A stretch of DNA of 34,481 nucleotides from the NCBI GenBank assembly GCA_944325675.1, contig CALVAZ010000044.1, positions 1-34,481 on the forward strand, read 5' to 3'. Origin of the DNA: Candidatus Gastranaerophilales bacterium. GTDB lineage: Bacteria > Cyanobacteriota > Vampirovibrionia > Gastranaerophilales > Gastranaerophilaceae. The notes under the pieces are model-generated. The model saw nothing but the letters and a program-made list of their open reading frames with translations. It had not been told where the DNA came from and searched no databases. Within the stretch, counting starts at the first letter, position 1. Each line of letters begins with the position of its first letter. Shown here in pieces: positions 14,294 to 21,842 of the stretch. Position numbers and translations under genes: made by a program.

Positions 14294-16042
14294 ATGATAG
14301 AAAAATTTTTAAATGATTTGTTATCTCAATTGGGAGCCGGTAGCAAAGAGGTAGTTTATTTATCTGTTACACCTGGTGTTGGACTGGAATTAATTCAGGT
14401 AGACCCTGTTATAAAATCGGTCAAAGTGTACGGGCATAAACCACTTGAATATAGTGATTCAATGCGCGAGATTGCAAATTATGATGATTTTAAAACTGTT
14501 TTACAGGAACTTTTTACGGATTTAAATATTAGCCCTAAATGTAATATCGTCTTAAATCTGCCAATGGTACATTTTGGTAAGGTTGAATTGCCTCTGCTTT
14601 TAAATGATGAAGGGGTTACGGAAGCTGTAATCTCAGAGGTGGAACAGGCATATATTTTTAAGCGTTGTGAGCCGGTTATAAGTTGGTTTGAAGGTTCCTC
14701 AAGTACTGCTTCGGATACTCGTACAATTTTTTACTCGGCTGTGCAAAAGCCTGCTGTTGATAAGATAAAAGAAATCCTGACTGAGCTTGGTGCTACATTA
14801 AGTGGAGTGGAAATATCACTGGTGTCAGCTCTGAGAGCTTTATCTTTTGCTGGTTTGACAGATGTACAGATGCAAGATGGCACACCTTGGAATCTCATGA
14901 TAGTTAATGCCTCAGGTTATAATTTGGTTTCTTTATCCGGTAAAAATATTATTGACTACTATGAAGAACCTTTGGCTTTAAAAACTTATGAATTGGATGA
15001 AATTTATGATGTTATCAATACATCTGCCCAAATTGCTTTGATGAATTTCCCTTCAAATTATCTATATGTTGTTTCGGAAACAGATTTGGTCAGTGCTGAA
15101 CATTTAGTTTCAAAAATGCAATTTGAGGGTAAGGTTGACTTTTTAGAAAATAACAGTTTTAGAAAAAGAGAGATATTGCCTGTCAGCTTGAATATTTTAC
15201 CTGACCAAGTTATGAAAATTTCTCTTGAATCAGTTGGTATAGCTGTTTCTAAAAGTTATAATTATCCTATTAAGTTGGATTTCTCAGGTAATCAATCTTC
15301 TGAAATGAGTTCAAGTGGTGAAGAAACCTTTTCTTTCCATTTTAACGATAAAGAAATTGTTCTTACTGAAACAGTAATGAAGAAAATTTCATTTGTAATA
15401 GCGGGGGTTCTCATTATACCGGCACTTGTTGCAATGCTTATGTTACCGGTTGTGCAAAAGAAAAATCAGGCTAAATTAGATGAAATCAATTCTAAAATTA
15501 AAACTGTTGACACTGAAATACAAAAATTAACTGAACAAGCCTCTGCCTCAGGTAATTTTGTTGTTAAGACGGAAATAGAGAATGTTATAAAGTACAATAG
15601 GACAAAACTTATTGCATATTCAGCTTTAGGTGAGTCTGTTCCGAGTGATTTATGGATTACATATTTCATGGCTAAAGAAGCCGGAAAAATTGATATCAAA
15701 GGGGTGTCAGAAAGTGTTGAAGATATATATATTTTCTTCAAGAATGTAAAGGATTACCTGTTTGATAATCAGCTTAGAATCTATAAATTGGAAATGCCTT
15801 CAGCATCCATTGATGATGTTGTTGATGCTGACACTCCAACATCATATTTGTTTGAAATAACGAATATGTCTGAAAGCGAAGTTACTTCATCTTCCAAAAA
15901 AACTAATAATACGAACACCAATGCAGATGACAAAGATGGTAAAGCTAATAGTGCTGCTAAATCAAGTAATGATAGTAAGGCTATCGCCCCTTCGACCAGA
16001 AAGGTGAATGACCTAACTCCTGTTGATATTGGTGAAAATTAG
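14294..16042 (+). CDS. PilM/PilN-like fusion protein of a type IV pilus inner-membrane platform
   Basis: This 582-residue protein joins two parts usually made as separate proteins in type IV pili. Residues 1 to about 330 resemble the cytoplasmic actin-like PilM/GspL domain (VVYLSVTPGVGLELIQV, IVLNLPMVHFGKVELPLL, WNLMIVNASGYNLVSLSG). The classic glycine-rich nucleotide-binding motifs are degenerate. A membrane helix at about 366-387 (SFVIAGVLIIPALVAMLMLP) is followed by a coiled coil (391-415). A periplasmic PilN-like domain comes next (SVPSDLWITYFMAKEAGKIDIKG), and then a disordered Ser/Asn/Lys-rich tail. GspL of type II secretion has the same layout. The start has only a weak ACGGAA. pilO follows 20 nt later. 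Assignment rests on domain layout and the neighbour, not on a search. Confidence 0.7.
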   Translation: MIEKFLNDLLSQLGAGSKEVVYLSVTPGVGLELIQVDPVIKSVKVYGHKPLEYSDSMREIANYDDFKTVLQELFTDLNISPKCNIVLNLPMVHFGKVELPLLLNDEGVTEAVISEVEQAYIFKRCEPVISWFEGSSSTASDTRTIFYSAVQKPAVDKIKEILTELGATLSGVEISLVSALRALSFAGLTDVQMQDGTPWNLMIVNASGYNLVSLSGKNIIDYYEEPLALKTYELDEIYDVINTSAQIALMNFPSNYLYVVSETDLVSAEHLVSKMQFEGKVDFLENNSFRKREILPVSLNILPDQVMKISLESVGIAVSKSYNYPIKLDFSGNQSSEMSSSGEETFSFHFNDKEIVLTETVMKKISFVIAGVLIIPALVAMLMLPVVQKKNQAKLDEINSKIKTVDTEIQKLTEQASASGNFVVKTEIENVIKYNRTKLIAYSALGESVPSDLWITYFMAKEAGKIDIKGVSESVEDIYIFFKNVKDYLFDNQLRIYKLEMPSASIDDVVDADTPTSYLFEITNMSESEVTSSSKKTNNTNTNADDKDGKANSAAKSSNDSKAIAPSTRKVNDLTPVDIGEN

Positions 16043-16062
16043 TGTAAAGTAAGGATAAATAA

Positions 16063-16647
16063 ATGCAAGAAATTGAAGTTTATTTTAGAAAGTTTAAATC
16101 TATTATCTTAATACTGCTTTTAACATTGATAGTTTTTGGCTTCATAGTGAGCCGTATCGTTCCTGTGGTTATGTCTATATATAAAATTTCAACGGATTAT
16201 TCTACAGCTGTTGAGTCACTTGCGGATAAGGAAAGAACGTTAAAAAATCTTAAAGAGAAAACAGCAAAAGCTGAAGAAGAAAGTAAAAATACTGTCAAAC
16301 CTTTCTTCAAACCTATTGAGCAGGGCATGGATACCGAGTCTGTTATAGCTGGTGAATTTGCTGAAATCTTGACGTTAATCAGAGAAAATTCTATTAAAAC
16401 AAGGTCTATAAAATATGAATATGATCCAAAGGATGATAATTTTGTAAAAAATGTTCCAGATAAATATAATGTTGCAAAACTTGATATTGAAATGGTTGCA
16501 ACGTATAAGGATTTTGAAAGATTTTTAAAAGAATTATATAAGCATGAGCATTTTTTGGATGTATCTTCATTTGAAATTGTTCCGTATCAAAAAGACAAAA
16601 AGATTTTAATTATTAAGTTCCAATTAAAATTATATGCTCAAAAGTAA
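16063..16647 (+). CDS. PilO-like pilus assembly protein
   Basis: The 194-residue protein has a short cytoplasmic N-terminus and one membrane helix at about 15-33 (IILILLLTLIVFGFIVSRIV). A coiled-coil stalk (40-75) and a small periplasmic domain with ferredoxin-like sequence follow (NVAKLDIEMVATYKDFERFLKELYKHEHFLDVSSFEIVPY). This is the PilO/GspM plan. PilO pairs with PilN in the periplasm to align the pilus motor with the outer-membrane pore. AAGGA precedes the ATG. No pilP or pilQ follows. Instead its stop abuts, with no spacer, the stop of a convergent radical SAM gene, leaving no room for a terminator. Confidence 0.7.
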   Translation: MQEIEVYFRKFKSIILILLLTLIVFGFIVSRIVPVVMSIYKISTDYSTAVESLADKERTLKNLKEKTAKAEEESKNTVKPFFKPIEQGMDTESVIAGEFAEILTLIRENSIKTRSIKYEYDPKDDNFVKNVPDKYNVAKLDIEMVATYKDFERFLKELYKHEHFLDVSSFEIVPYQKDKKILIIKFQLKLYAQK

Positions 16648-17505
16648 TTATTCTTTAAAGAGGTTATAATTTATTCCAAACATGCTTTCTTGATTTAATA
16701 TACAAGTTTGACAGTAGTCTGTTTCAAGCATATTCCGTCTGGAAAAGTCTTTAAAATCGCTTCCGCATCTTCCCCTATGGTCATTTGCCAAAAATGGGCA
16801 GGTGTATACCCCTTTTGCGGTTAAGATTCTTCCGTATTCGCAATCAAGAGTTGACCAAGACGGATTCTTTGGAGGTTCATTTGGATTATTTTTATTGTGC
16901 CACTTGTTTATTTTGAAGTTATTATCCTTAGCATCAAAACCTATTTTAAGACAAATTTTTTTGAATTCCTCTATTAGTGTTTCATTTCCCTCATTATAAT
17001 AGTCGGTTATGCACAAAATCGGGTTAAAATCATATTTCACAAGACTTTTTATTGCGTGTAATACTTGTCTATATGTTCCTCGGCCTCGTATATCATCACT
17101 TTTAACTTCGTTATAGTGGTCTATACTTAGTTTGAATATGATTTCAAAATTACTTTCTCCCTCAACTCTTTTTAAAAATCTTGCTTTTTTCTCATTTATA
17201 AAAGAGCCATTGGTGAATATACAAACATTGCATCTTTTTAGGCATAAACGCAGAATGTTGTTAAAATCTGGGTGTGTCATCGGTTCTGCACCAGTGAGAT
17301 AAATACATTCAAGATTCTCGCTGTTTGTATCATTGAGAGCTGTTTTTATCAAATCTATGGAAATAAAATCTTTAACGTTTTTTGTGAGCGGAAAGTCGAT
17401 GTAACAGTGTTTACATCTTTGATTACAGTTCTTTGCGGTAAGTTCTATGAAAAGATTATTTAATTCCTTCAGTTTGCAAATCGGAGCGGTGTATAGTGTG
17501 TTCAT
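16648..17505 (-). CDS. radical SAM protein with C-terminal cysteine-rich (SPASM-like) region
   Basis: The protein should bind a [4Fe-4S] cluster through CNQRCKHC (Cys27, Cys31, Cys34), the CX3CX2C motif that reductively cleaves S-adenosylmethionine. YLTGAEPMTHPDF (GxEP, SAM binding) follows, and a C-terminal cysteine set may hold an auxiliary cluster (DCEYGR, YTCPF, GRCGSD, YCQTC). The frame opens at 17526, but AGGGGA sits 6 nt before the ATG at 17505, so I choose that start (285 residues). SPASM-type relatives modify peptides or make cofactors; the substrate cannot be told here. No small precursor peptide is evident next to it. It is the last gene of a minus-strand group with comFC. Confidence 0.85.
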   Translation of the reverse strand: MNTLYTAPICKLKELNNLFIELTAKNCNQRCKHCYIDFPLTKNVKDFISIDLIKTALNDTNSENLECIYLTGAEPMTHPDFNNILRLCLKRCNVCIFTNGSFINEKKARFLKRVEGESNFEIIFKLSIDHYNEVKSDDIRGRGTYRQVLHAIKSLVKYDFNPILCITDYYNEGNETLIEEFKKICLKIGFDAKDNNFKINKWHNKNNPNEPPKNPSWSTLDCEYGRILTAKGVYTCPFLANDHRGRCGSDFKDFSRRNMLETDYCQTCILNQESMFGINYNLFKE

Positions 17506-17574
17506 TGTAAATCCCCTTATATTCAAAAATATTTTATGATTAGGAAATTTAAATAAAATCCGCCAATTTGGTAA

Positions 17575-17907
17575 TTAGTTTGTATCATCTGTATAATTTG
17601 TAAAGTGATTTGAGTTTTTATCGGCAAGCCATTTACTCATAATATAATTTTCATAACTTGTTGCAAAATTGTTTAGGGCATTCACAAGAGTTCTTCCGCT
17701 TTCGGATTTGCCCACAATTAAAAAATCACCTGTATTATTTTCTGCAAGGATAATTTCGTGGTGTATGATTTTTTCTACATGACTTTTGGGCATTTTGTGC
17801 ATTATATGTCTTATCCAATTGCACAGAAGCTTAGTTGCAGTAGTTTTATTTTGAACTATATCTTCGTTATGTTTTTTTAAATATGTTGAAAAAGCTTTTA
17901 ATATCAT
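17575..17907 (-). CDS. small unrecognised protein downstream of comFC
   Basis: The 110-residue protein is soluble, His- and Asn-rich, without recognisable motifs. The middle (EKIIHHEIILAENNTGDFLIVGKSESGRTLVNALNNF) looks like an alpha/beta segment. Its ATG follows the comFC stop after only two bases and has no ribosome-binding site of its own, so it is probably translated by coupling with comFC. A role linked to ComFC is guesswork. Confidence 0.65.
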   Translation of the reverse strand: MILKAFSTYLKKHNEDIVQNKTTATKLLCNWIRHIMHKMPKSHVEKIIHHEIILAENNTGDFLIVGKSESGRTLVNALNNFATSYENYIMSKWLADKNSNHFTNYTDDTN

Positions 17908-17909
17908 AG

Positions 17910-18554
17910 TTAAAATGGTGTTGTTGTAGCAAAACAGATTATATCATAAAACCCGTTATTTTTTAATTCGCGTATTATTTCTTCAAAAGTTGAACCGGTT
18001 GTACATATGTCATCAATTATGAGTATTTTTTTATTTTCAATGTGTTCGGAAGCATTAACTTTAAAAGCCTTATGCAGATTTTGTTCACGTTGTTTTTTAG
18101 AAAGTTTGTATTGTGGTTTAGTATCTTTAACACGTTTCAAAAGGTTGAAATTAGTGGTGTATCCTGTAAGATAGGCAAATTGCTCGGCAACAAGCTCCAT
18201 GTGGTTGTATTTACGTTTTTTCAGTCTTTTTTTATGAAGCGGTACCGGTACAACTTGAAAATCTCCGGTTTGTTTTAGTTTTTGCCAATATTCGTACATA
18301 AATTTTGCCTGAAAATAGGCTAAGTCTTTTTGTTTATGGTATTTAAGCCCTCTTATCAGTTTTTGTAATTCTTTAGAATAGCTTCCGGCACAAAAAACAT
18401 TTACACCGTCTATAATTCTATTTGCGTTAACAGGTAAATGTTCCATTTTTTCGTAACATTTTGAGCACATGCGGACAGATTCTTTTGAATTTTTACAAAA
18501 ATAGCATCTCTTTTTGTATATCCAATCTAAAAGGTTTGACAAAAATTCTTTCAT
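17910..18554 (-). CDS. comFC: ComF-family amidophosphoribosyltransferase-like protein
   Basis: ComFC proteins are needed for natural transformation in several bacteria, where they assist internalised single-stranded DNA. The 214 residues show an N-terminal zinc ribbon with Cys17, Cys20, Cys30 and Cys33 (CYFC, CSKC). The phosphoribosyltransferase domain has VPVPLHKKRLKKRKYNHMEL near 102 and the PRPP loop ILIIDDICTTGST near 183. It starts 12 nt after the histidine kinase gene and overlaps nothing. With the pilus genes on the opposite strand just beyond, it suggests a DNA-uptake function, although the nuclease and channel genes are not in this window. Confidence 0.92.
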   Translation of the reverse strand: MKEFLSNLLDWIYKKRCYFCKNSKESVRMCSKCYEKMEHLPVNANRIIDGVNVFCAGSYSKELQKLIRGLKYHKQKDLAYFQAKFMYEYWQKLKQTGDFQVVPVPLHKKRLKKRKYNHMELVAEQFAYLTGYTTNFNLLKRVKDTKPQYKLSKKQREQNLHKAFKVNASEHIENKKILIIDDICTTGSTFEEIIRELKNNGFYDIICFATTTPF

Positions 18555-18566
18555 AATTAAAGCTTT

Positions 18567-19838
18567 CTATACCGGCAATTTAACCATAAATTCAGTTCTG
18601 ACGTTTTCTTCGCTTGTGACTGTTATCTCGCCGCCATGGGATTGCGCAATTTGTTGTGAAAGATATAAGCCCAGACCGGTACCTATTTTTCGGAATTTTT
18701 TCGCCGCTGAATAGTATTTGTTAAATATCATTTTTATTTCATCTTGTGATATCCCTTGTCCGTAGTCTATAATTGATATAGTTACAAATCCTTTCAATTC
18801 ACCTGTTTCTATATCAATACGTTCCTTTGTATTACTATGAGAAATTGCGTTTGAAATCAAATTTTTAATTACTCGGTTTAATTGTATCGGATCTGCATTA
18901 ACGGTTAAATTCCTTTCCGGTAAAAAATTAATTGTTATACCTGATTTGTTTGCGATAGGCTGCATTTCAGATATAATTGCTTCGATAAAAGGATTTAATA
19001 CTATTGTTTCTTTCAATAGCTTTATTCCATGTTCCTTTATTTTGTACGTTTCAAGGAGAATTTGTACAAGATCAATTAACTCCTTATTAGAGGTCTGCAT
19101 ATTTAAAAGTGCTACTTTTTGTTTTTCTGTTATGTCGCCGAATTTCCCTTCTAATAGAAATTCGACTATATTTGCTTCTGCTACTATCGGCACTTTTAAA
19201 TCATGTGTTAAAGTCGCAACAAAGTCCTCTTTTAATGTTTCAATTTCTCTTTCATTTGTTACATCTTTTATTAATAAGACAAATCTTTGTTTTTTATCGT
19301 CGGTTTTTAGTTTTTGTGTACTTATAATAAAGTTATTTGTAGGAGTGTGTTTTATAAAAACATCGTTGCCTGAAAGACTTTCGATGTCAGTTTCTTCCGC
19401 AAGTTGGATAAAGTCAAAAATGTTCTTTCCGACTAAATTTTTACCTTTAACTCCAAACCAGGTCGAAACTTTTGGGGTTGCACGAAGTATTTCACATTGA
19501 TCGTTAACTATTAAGATACCGTCAGAGAGGGAATTTATAACAGATTCGAGAAGTCTGTTTTGTCTCATTAATTCTGCCTGATATTCAATAATCATTTTTT
19601 CACGATCATTAAGCGTTTCAACCATTCTGTTGATGCTATCTGTAACATTTTGATAGGTTGGGTGTTCAAGTTTTTCAATTTTTGTGGTCAGGTTACCATA
19701 GCGTACGGAATTAACTGTGTTGGTTACAGTCCCTAGGTAATCGTTAATTTTTGACCATCGTTTGTTTGTTTTTCTTGTTATAAAAAATAACAATACGAAA
19801 ACTAAAATTAAGCCGCTGTTAATAATGTATGAAATCAT
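18567..19838 (-). CDS. membrane-anchored PAS sensor histidine kinase
   Basis: A 423-residue two-component sensor. One membrane helix at about 7-22 (NSGLILVFVLLFFITR) is followed by a HAMP-like linker and coiled coil (40-98). A PAS domain follows (LLESVINSLSDGILIVNDQCEILRATPKVSTWFG, about 97-195). The HisKA H-box TLTHDLKVP has the phospho-accepting His212. The ATPase domain has the N-box NLISNAISHS near 327, DYGQG near 358 and GTGLGL near 386. There is virtually no periplasmic loop, so it probably senses an internal signal. No response regulator is adjacent. AGGTG lies 9 nt before the ATG. The promoter is the palindromic -10 element at 19859-19872. Confidence 0.92.
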   Translation of the reverse strand: MISYIINSGLILVFVLLFFITRKTNKRWSKINDYLGTVTNTVNSVRYGNLTTKIEKLEHPTYQNVTDSINRMVETLNDREKMIIEYQAELMRQNRLLESVINSLSDGILIVNDQCEILRATPKVSTWFGVKGKNLVGKNIFDFIQLAEETDIESLSGNDVFIKHTPTNNFIISTQKLKTDDKKQRFVLLIKDVTNEREIETLKEDFVATLTHDLKVPIVAEANIVEFLLEGKFGDITEKQKVALLNMQTSNKELIDLVQILLETYKIKEHGIKLLKETIVLNPFIEAIISEMQPIANKSGITINFLPERNLTVNADPIQLNRVIKNLISNAISHSNTKERIDIETGELKGFVTISIIDYGQGISQDEIKMIFNKYYSAAKKFRKIGTGLGLYLSQQIAQSHGGEITVTSEENVRTEFMVKLPV

Positions 19839-19893
19839 TTGTTTTACACCTATCTTATGGTATAATTATACCAGATATAGGGAGATTTGTCAT
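19839..19893. promoter_or_regulatory. bidirectional promoter built on a palindromic extended -10 box
   Basis: GGTATAATTATACC (19859-19872) is a perfect 14-bp palindrome, so TATAAT reads on both strands, each preceded by TGG. On the plus strand TTGTTT (19839-19844) gives a 16-nt spacer. On the minus strand ATGACA (19893-19888) gives exactly 17 nt. It drives the histidine kinase leftward and the KdsC-like gene rightward. Confidence 0.75.
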
Positions 19894-20370
19894 TTGATTA
19901 AGTTACCTGAAAGTATAAAGTGGGTTATAACAGATTTTGACGGTATTATGACGGATAATTGCGCGTATATTTCCGATGATGGAGTAATTTCCAGAAAGCT
20001 GAATTTTAAGGATATTATGGGAATTTCCATATTAAAAAAGAACGGATTTAGTATTGCTATAATTTCAGGTGAAAAAAATTCTGCGATAGAAACGGTTGCA
20101 AAAAGATTTAAAATAGAAGAAGTTCACCAAAATATAAGGATTAAGATTGATGTTTTAAAATCTATTGTTGAAAGGTATAAATTATCCTTAGATGACTTTG
20201 TTTATATAGGCGATGATGTAAATGATTTGGCATGTATGGAATACTCAAAATACAAAATAACAGTTCCGCATGCCGTTAAAAAGGTAAAAGATGTCGCCGG
20301 TATTCAGGTAACTGATTCGGATGGCGGTTTGGGTGCATTTAGAGAGGTAGTCGATTGTTTGGTTGGTTAA
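19894..20370 (+). CDS. KdsC-like HAD-superfamily phosphatase
   Basis: The family dephosphorylates sugar-acid phosphates such as KDO-8-phosphate. The 158 residues contain the HAD motifs: TDFDGIMTD near residue 13 (nucleophile Asp in DxDG), ISGEKN near 54, a Lys region, and YIGDDVNDLACM near 106. C-terminal GGLGAFREVVD matches the KdsC tail. The frame is open further upstream, but the extension lies over the promoter and kinase gene. AGGGAG 9 nt ahead of TTG at 19894 marks the likely start. It could instead act on a sialic-acid-like phosphate. The downstream TPR gene overlaps it by 16 nt. Confidence 0.85.
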   Translation: MIKLPESIKWVITDFDGIMTDNCAYISDDGVISRKLNFKDIMGISILKKNGFSIAIISGEKNSAIETVAKRFKIEEVHQNIRIKIDVLKSIVERYKLSLDDFVYIGDDVNDLACMEYSKYKITVPHAVKKVKDVAGIQVTDSDGGLGAFREVVDCLVG

Positions 20371-21842
20371 AATGTATTTCTGACAAGATAAAAGATTTGA
20401 ATGTGTCTGTTAACAGCTATAAAGATGAGACGGACAATCAAACAATACCCTCTCTTGCTTCTGTTAACAGGGCAAAAAAGCTTTTAGAAAAATCAAGGTA
20501 TGCAGAGGCTAAAAAGGTTTTGCTTGAGGCATTGGAATTGACCCAAAAAGATGCACTTGTCTACAAATATTTAGGTATGGTTGATGAAAGATTAGGTGAT
20601 ATAAAATCTGCTGTTATATCCTATAAAGAAGCTGCAAAAATAAATCCTCAAGACAAGAATGTGTGGCATAAATTGGGTCTTGCGCAGATATCTTTAAGGG
20701 ATTATGAGGATGCGGAAGTATCTCTTGAAAAGGCGGATAAGGTGTCCCCTATGAATACGGATATCCAAACAGCTTGGGGCATGTCACTTTTAAAGCAGAA
20801 AAAATATCCGCAAGCACATGAAAAATTTATCAAAGCTATTCAGATTAACCGATACAATTTTGCTGCAATGCTTTTGGCTGCGATTGTTGAGATAAGGCTT
20901 GAAAAGTATGATGATGCTGAAAAAAAATTGAGTTTTTTGATGGATACCAACCCCAATGAAAGTTGTGCTTATGAATTTGCTAACTTGTTTTTTCTTAAAG
21001 AAAACTATGAAGCTGCTATTCGTTACGCAAAGCAATCAATAGATTTTAACCCTAATATGCTCCCGGCATACCTTTTGTTAGGTAAAATTTATTCCTTGCA
21101 ATATGATTATGAAAACTCAACTAAATATTTTGCTATGGCAAAGGACAAAGAATTAGTCAATTCTCTTTTGTATTTGGAATGGGGTAATGCTCTGATAAGA
21201 CTTTCAAGGTTTGAAGAAGCAAAGGAGATGTACCAAAAAGTGCTTCTTGAGGACTTGGAAAATACTGATGCACAAGCGGGTATGGCACTTTGCGCTGCGG
21301 AAACAAAAGATTTTGAAAAAGCATATAATCTTATAGGATTTGTGGAAGAAAAAGATACTGAAAATATTTTATTAATTGAAGCAAAGGGAGTTTCTGCGCT
21401 TGCGTACGGAAAGGTTGACGAGGCTGTTAATTACTTTAAAGAGGCTTTAAAAAAGGATTCTAAAGATGTTTACAATTATTATAGACTTGCAAAATGCTAT
21501 CAAATTCTAGGCAACGATGAAATGGTTGCAGATTCCTATGATAAGATGCTTAAGTTTAATCCCTTATGTGTTGAAGCATATTTTGAATACGCTAAATATT
21601 TAATATCTAAAAAAGATTATAAGGATGCGCAAAGAAAGCTTATTAAAGCAGAAAAACTTGATGGCTCAAACCAAGAAATATTAAATTTGTTGTTTTATAC
21701 AAGTTACATACTTGTCAAAGAAAACGTTTGTGAATATAATGTTAAGGAGGCAATTTCTATTGCTGACAGAATAACCCGATTTGAATACCCCGAACTTAGG
21801 GCGGAGTTAGAAGTACTTTTAAAGAATATAAAAGAGAATTAA
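20355..21842 (+). CDS. TPR-repeat protein
   Basis: The 495-residue protein is built almost wholly of tetratricopeptide repeats from about residue 34 onward, about a dozen 34-residue helical hairpins (for example ALVYKYLGMVDERLGDIKSA, NVWHKLGLAQISLRDYEDAE, NYYRLAKCYQILGNDEM). It has no signal peptide or membrane segment, so it is probably a cytoplasmic protein-binding scaffold. Its partner is unknown. The start is TTG at 20355 with AGAGGT 5-7 nt ahead, inside the kdsC-like gene, so translation is probably coupled. The stop TAA overlaps the aspartokinase ATG by one base. Confidence 0.9.
   Translation: MFGWLKCISDKIKDLNVSVNSYKDETDNQTIPSLASVNRAKKLLEKSRYAEAKKVLLEALELTQKDALVYKYLGMVDERLGDIKSAVISYKEAAKINPQDKNVWHKLGLAQISLRDYEDAEVSLEKADKVSPMNTDIQTAWGMSLLKQKKYPQAHEKFIKAIQINRYNFAAMLLAAIVEIRLEKYDDAEKKLSFLMDTNPNESCAYEFANLFFLKENYEAAIRYAKQSIDFNPNMLPAYLLLGKIYSLQYDYENSTKYFAMAKDKELVNSLLYLEWGNALIRLSRFEEAKEMYQKVLLEDLENTDAQAGMALCAAETKDFEKAYNLIGFVEEKDTENILLIEAKGVSALAYGKVDEAVNYFKEALKKDSKDVYNYYRLAKCYQILGNDEMVADSYDKMLKFNPLCVEAYFEYAKYLISKKDYKDAQRKLIKAEKLDGSNQEILNLLFYTSYILVKENVCEYNVKEAISIADRITRFEYPELRAELEVLLKNIKEN

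Noticed and set aside
18946-19500. 184-codon plus-strand open frame antisense to the histidine kinase
   Set aside because: It lies entirely within the kinase gene, whose motifs are intact; composition is Ser/Phe/Cys-rich as expected for a complement of AT-rich coding DNA.
19762-19893. 44-codon upstream extension of the KdsC-like protein
   Set aside because: It overlaps the kinase gene and the palindromic promoter; HAD homology begins after the TTG at 19894, which has a Shine-Dalgarno.
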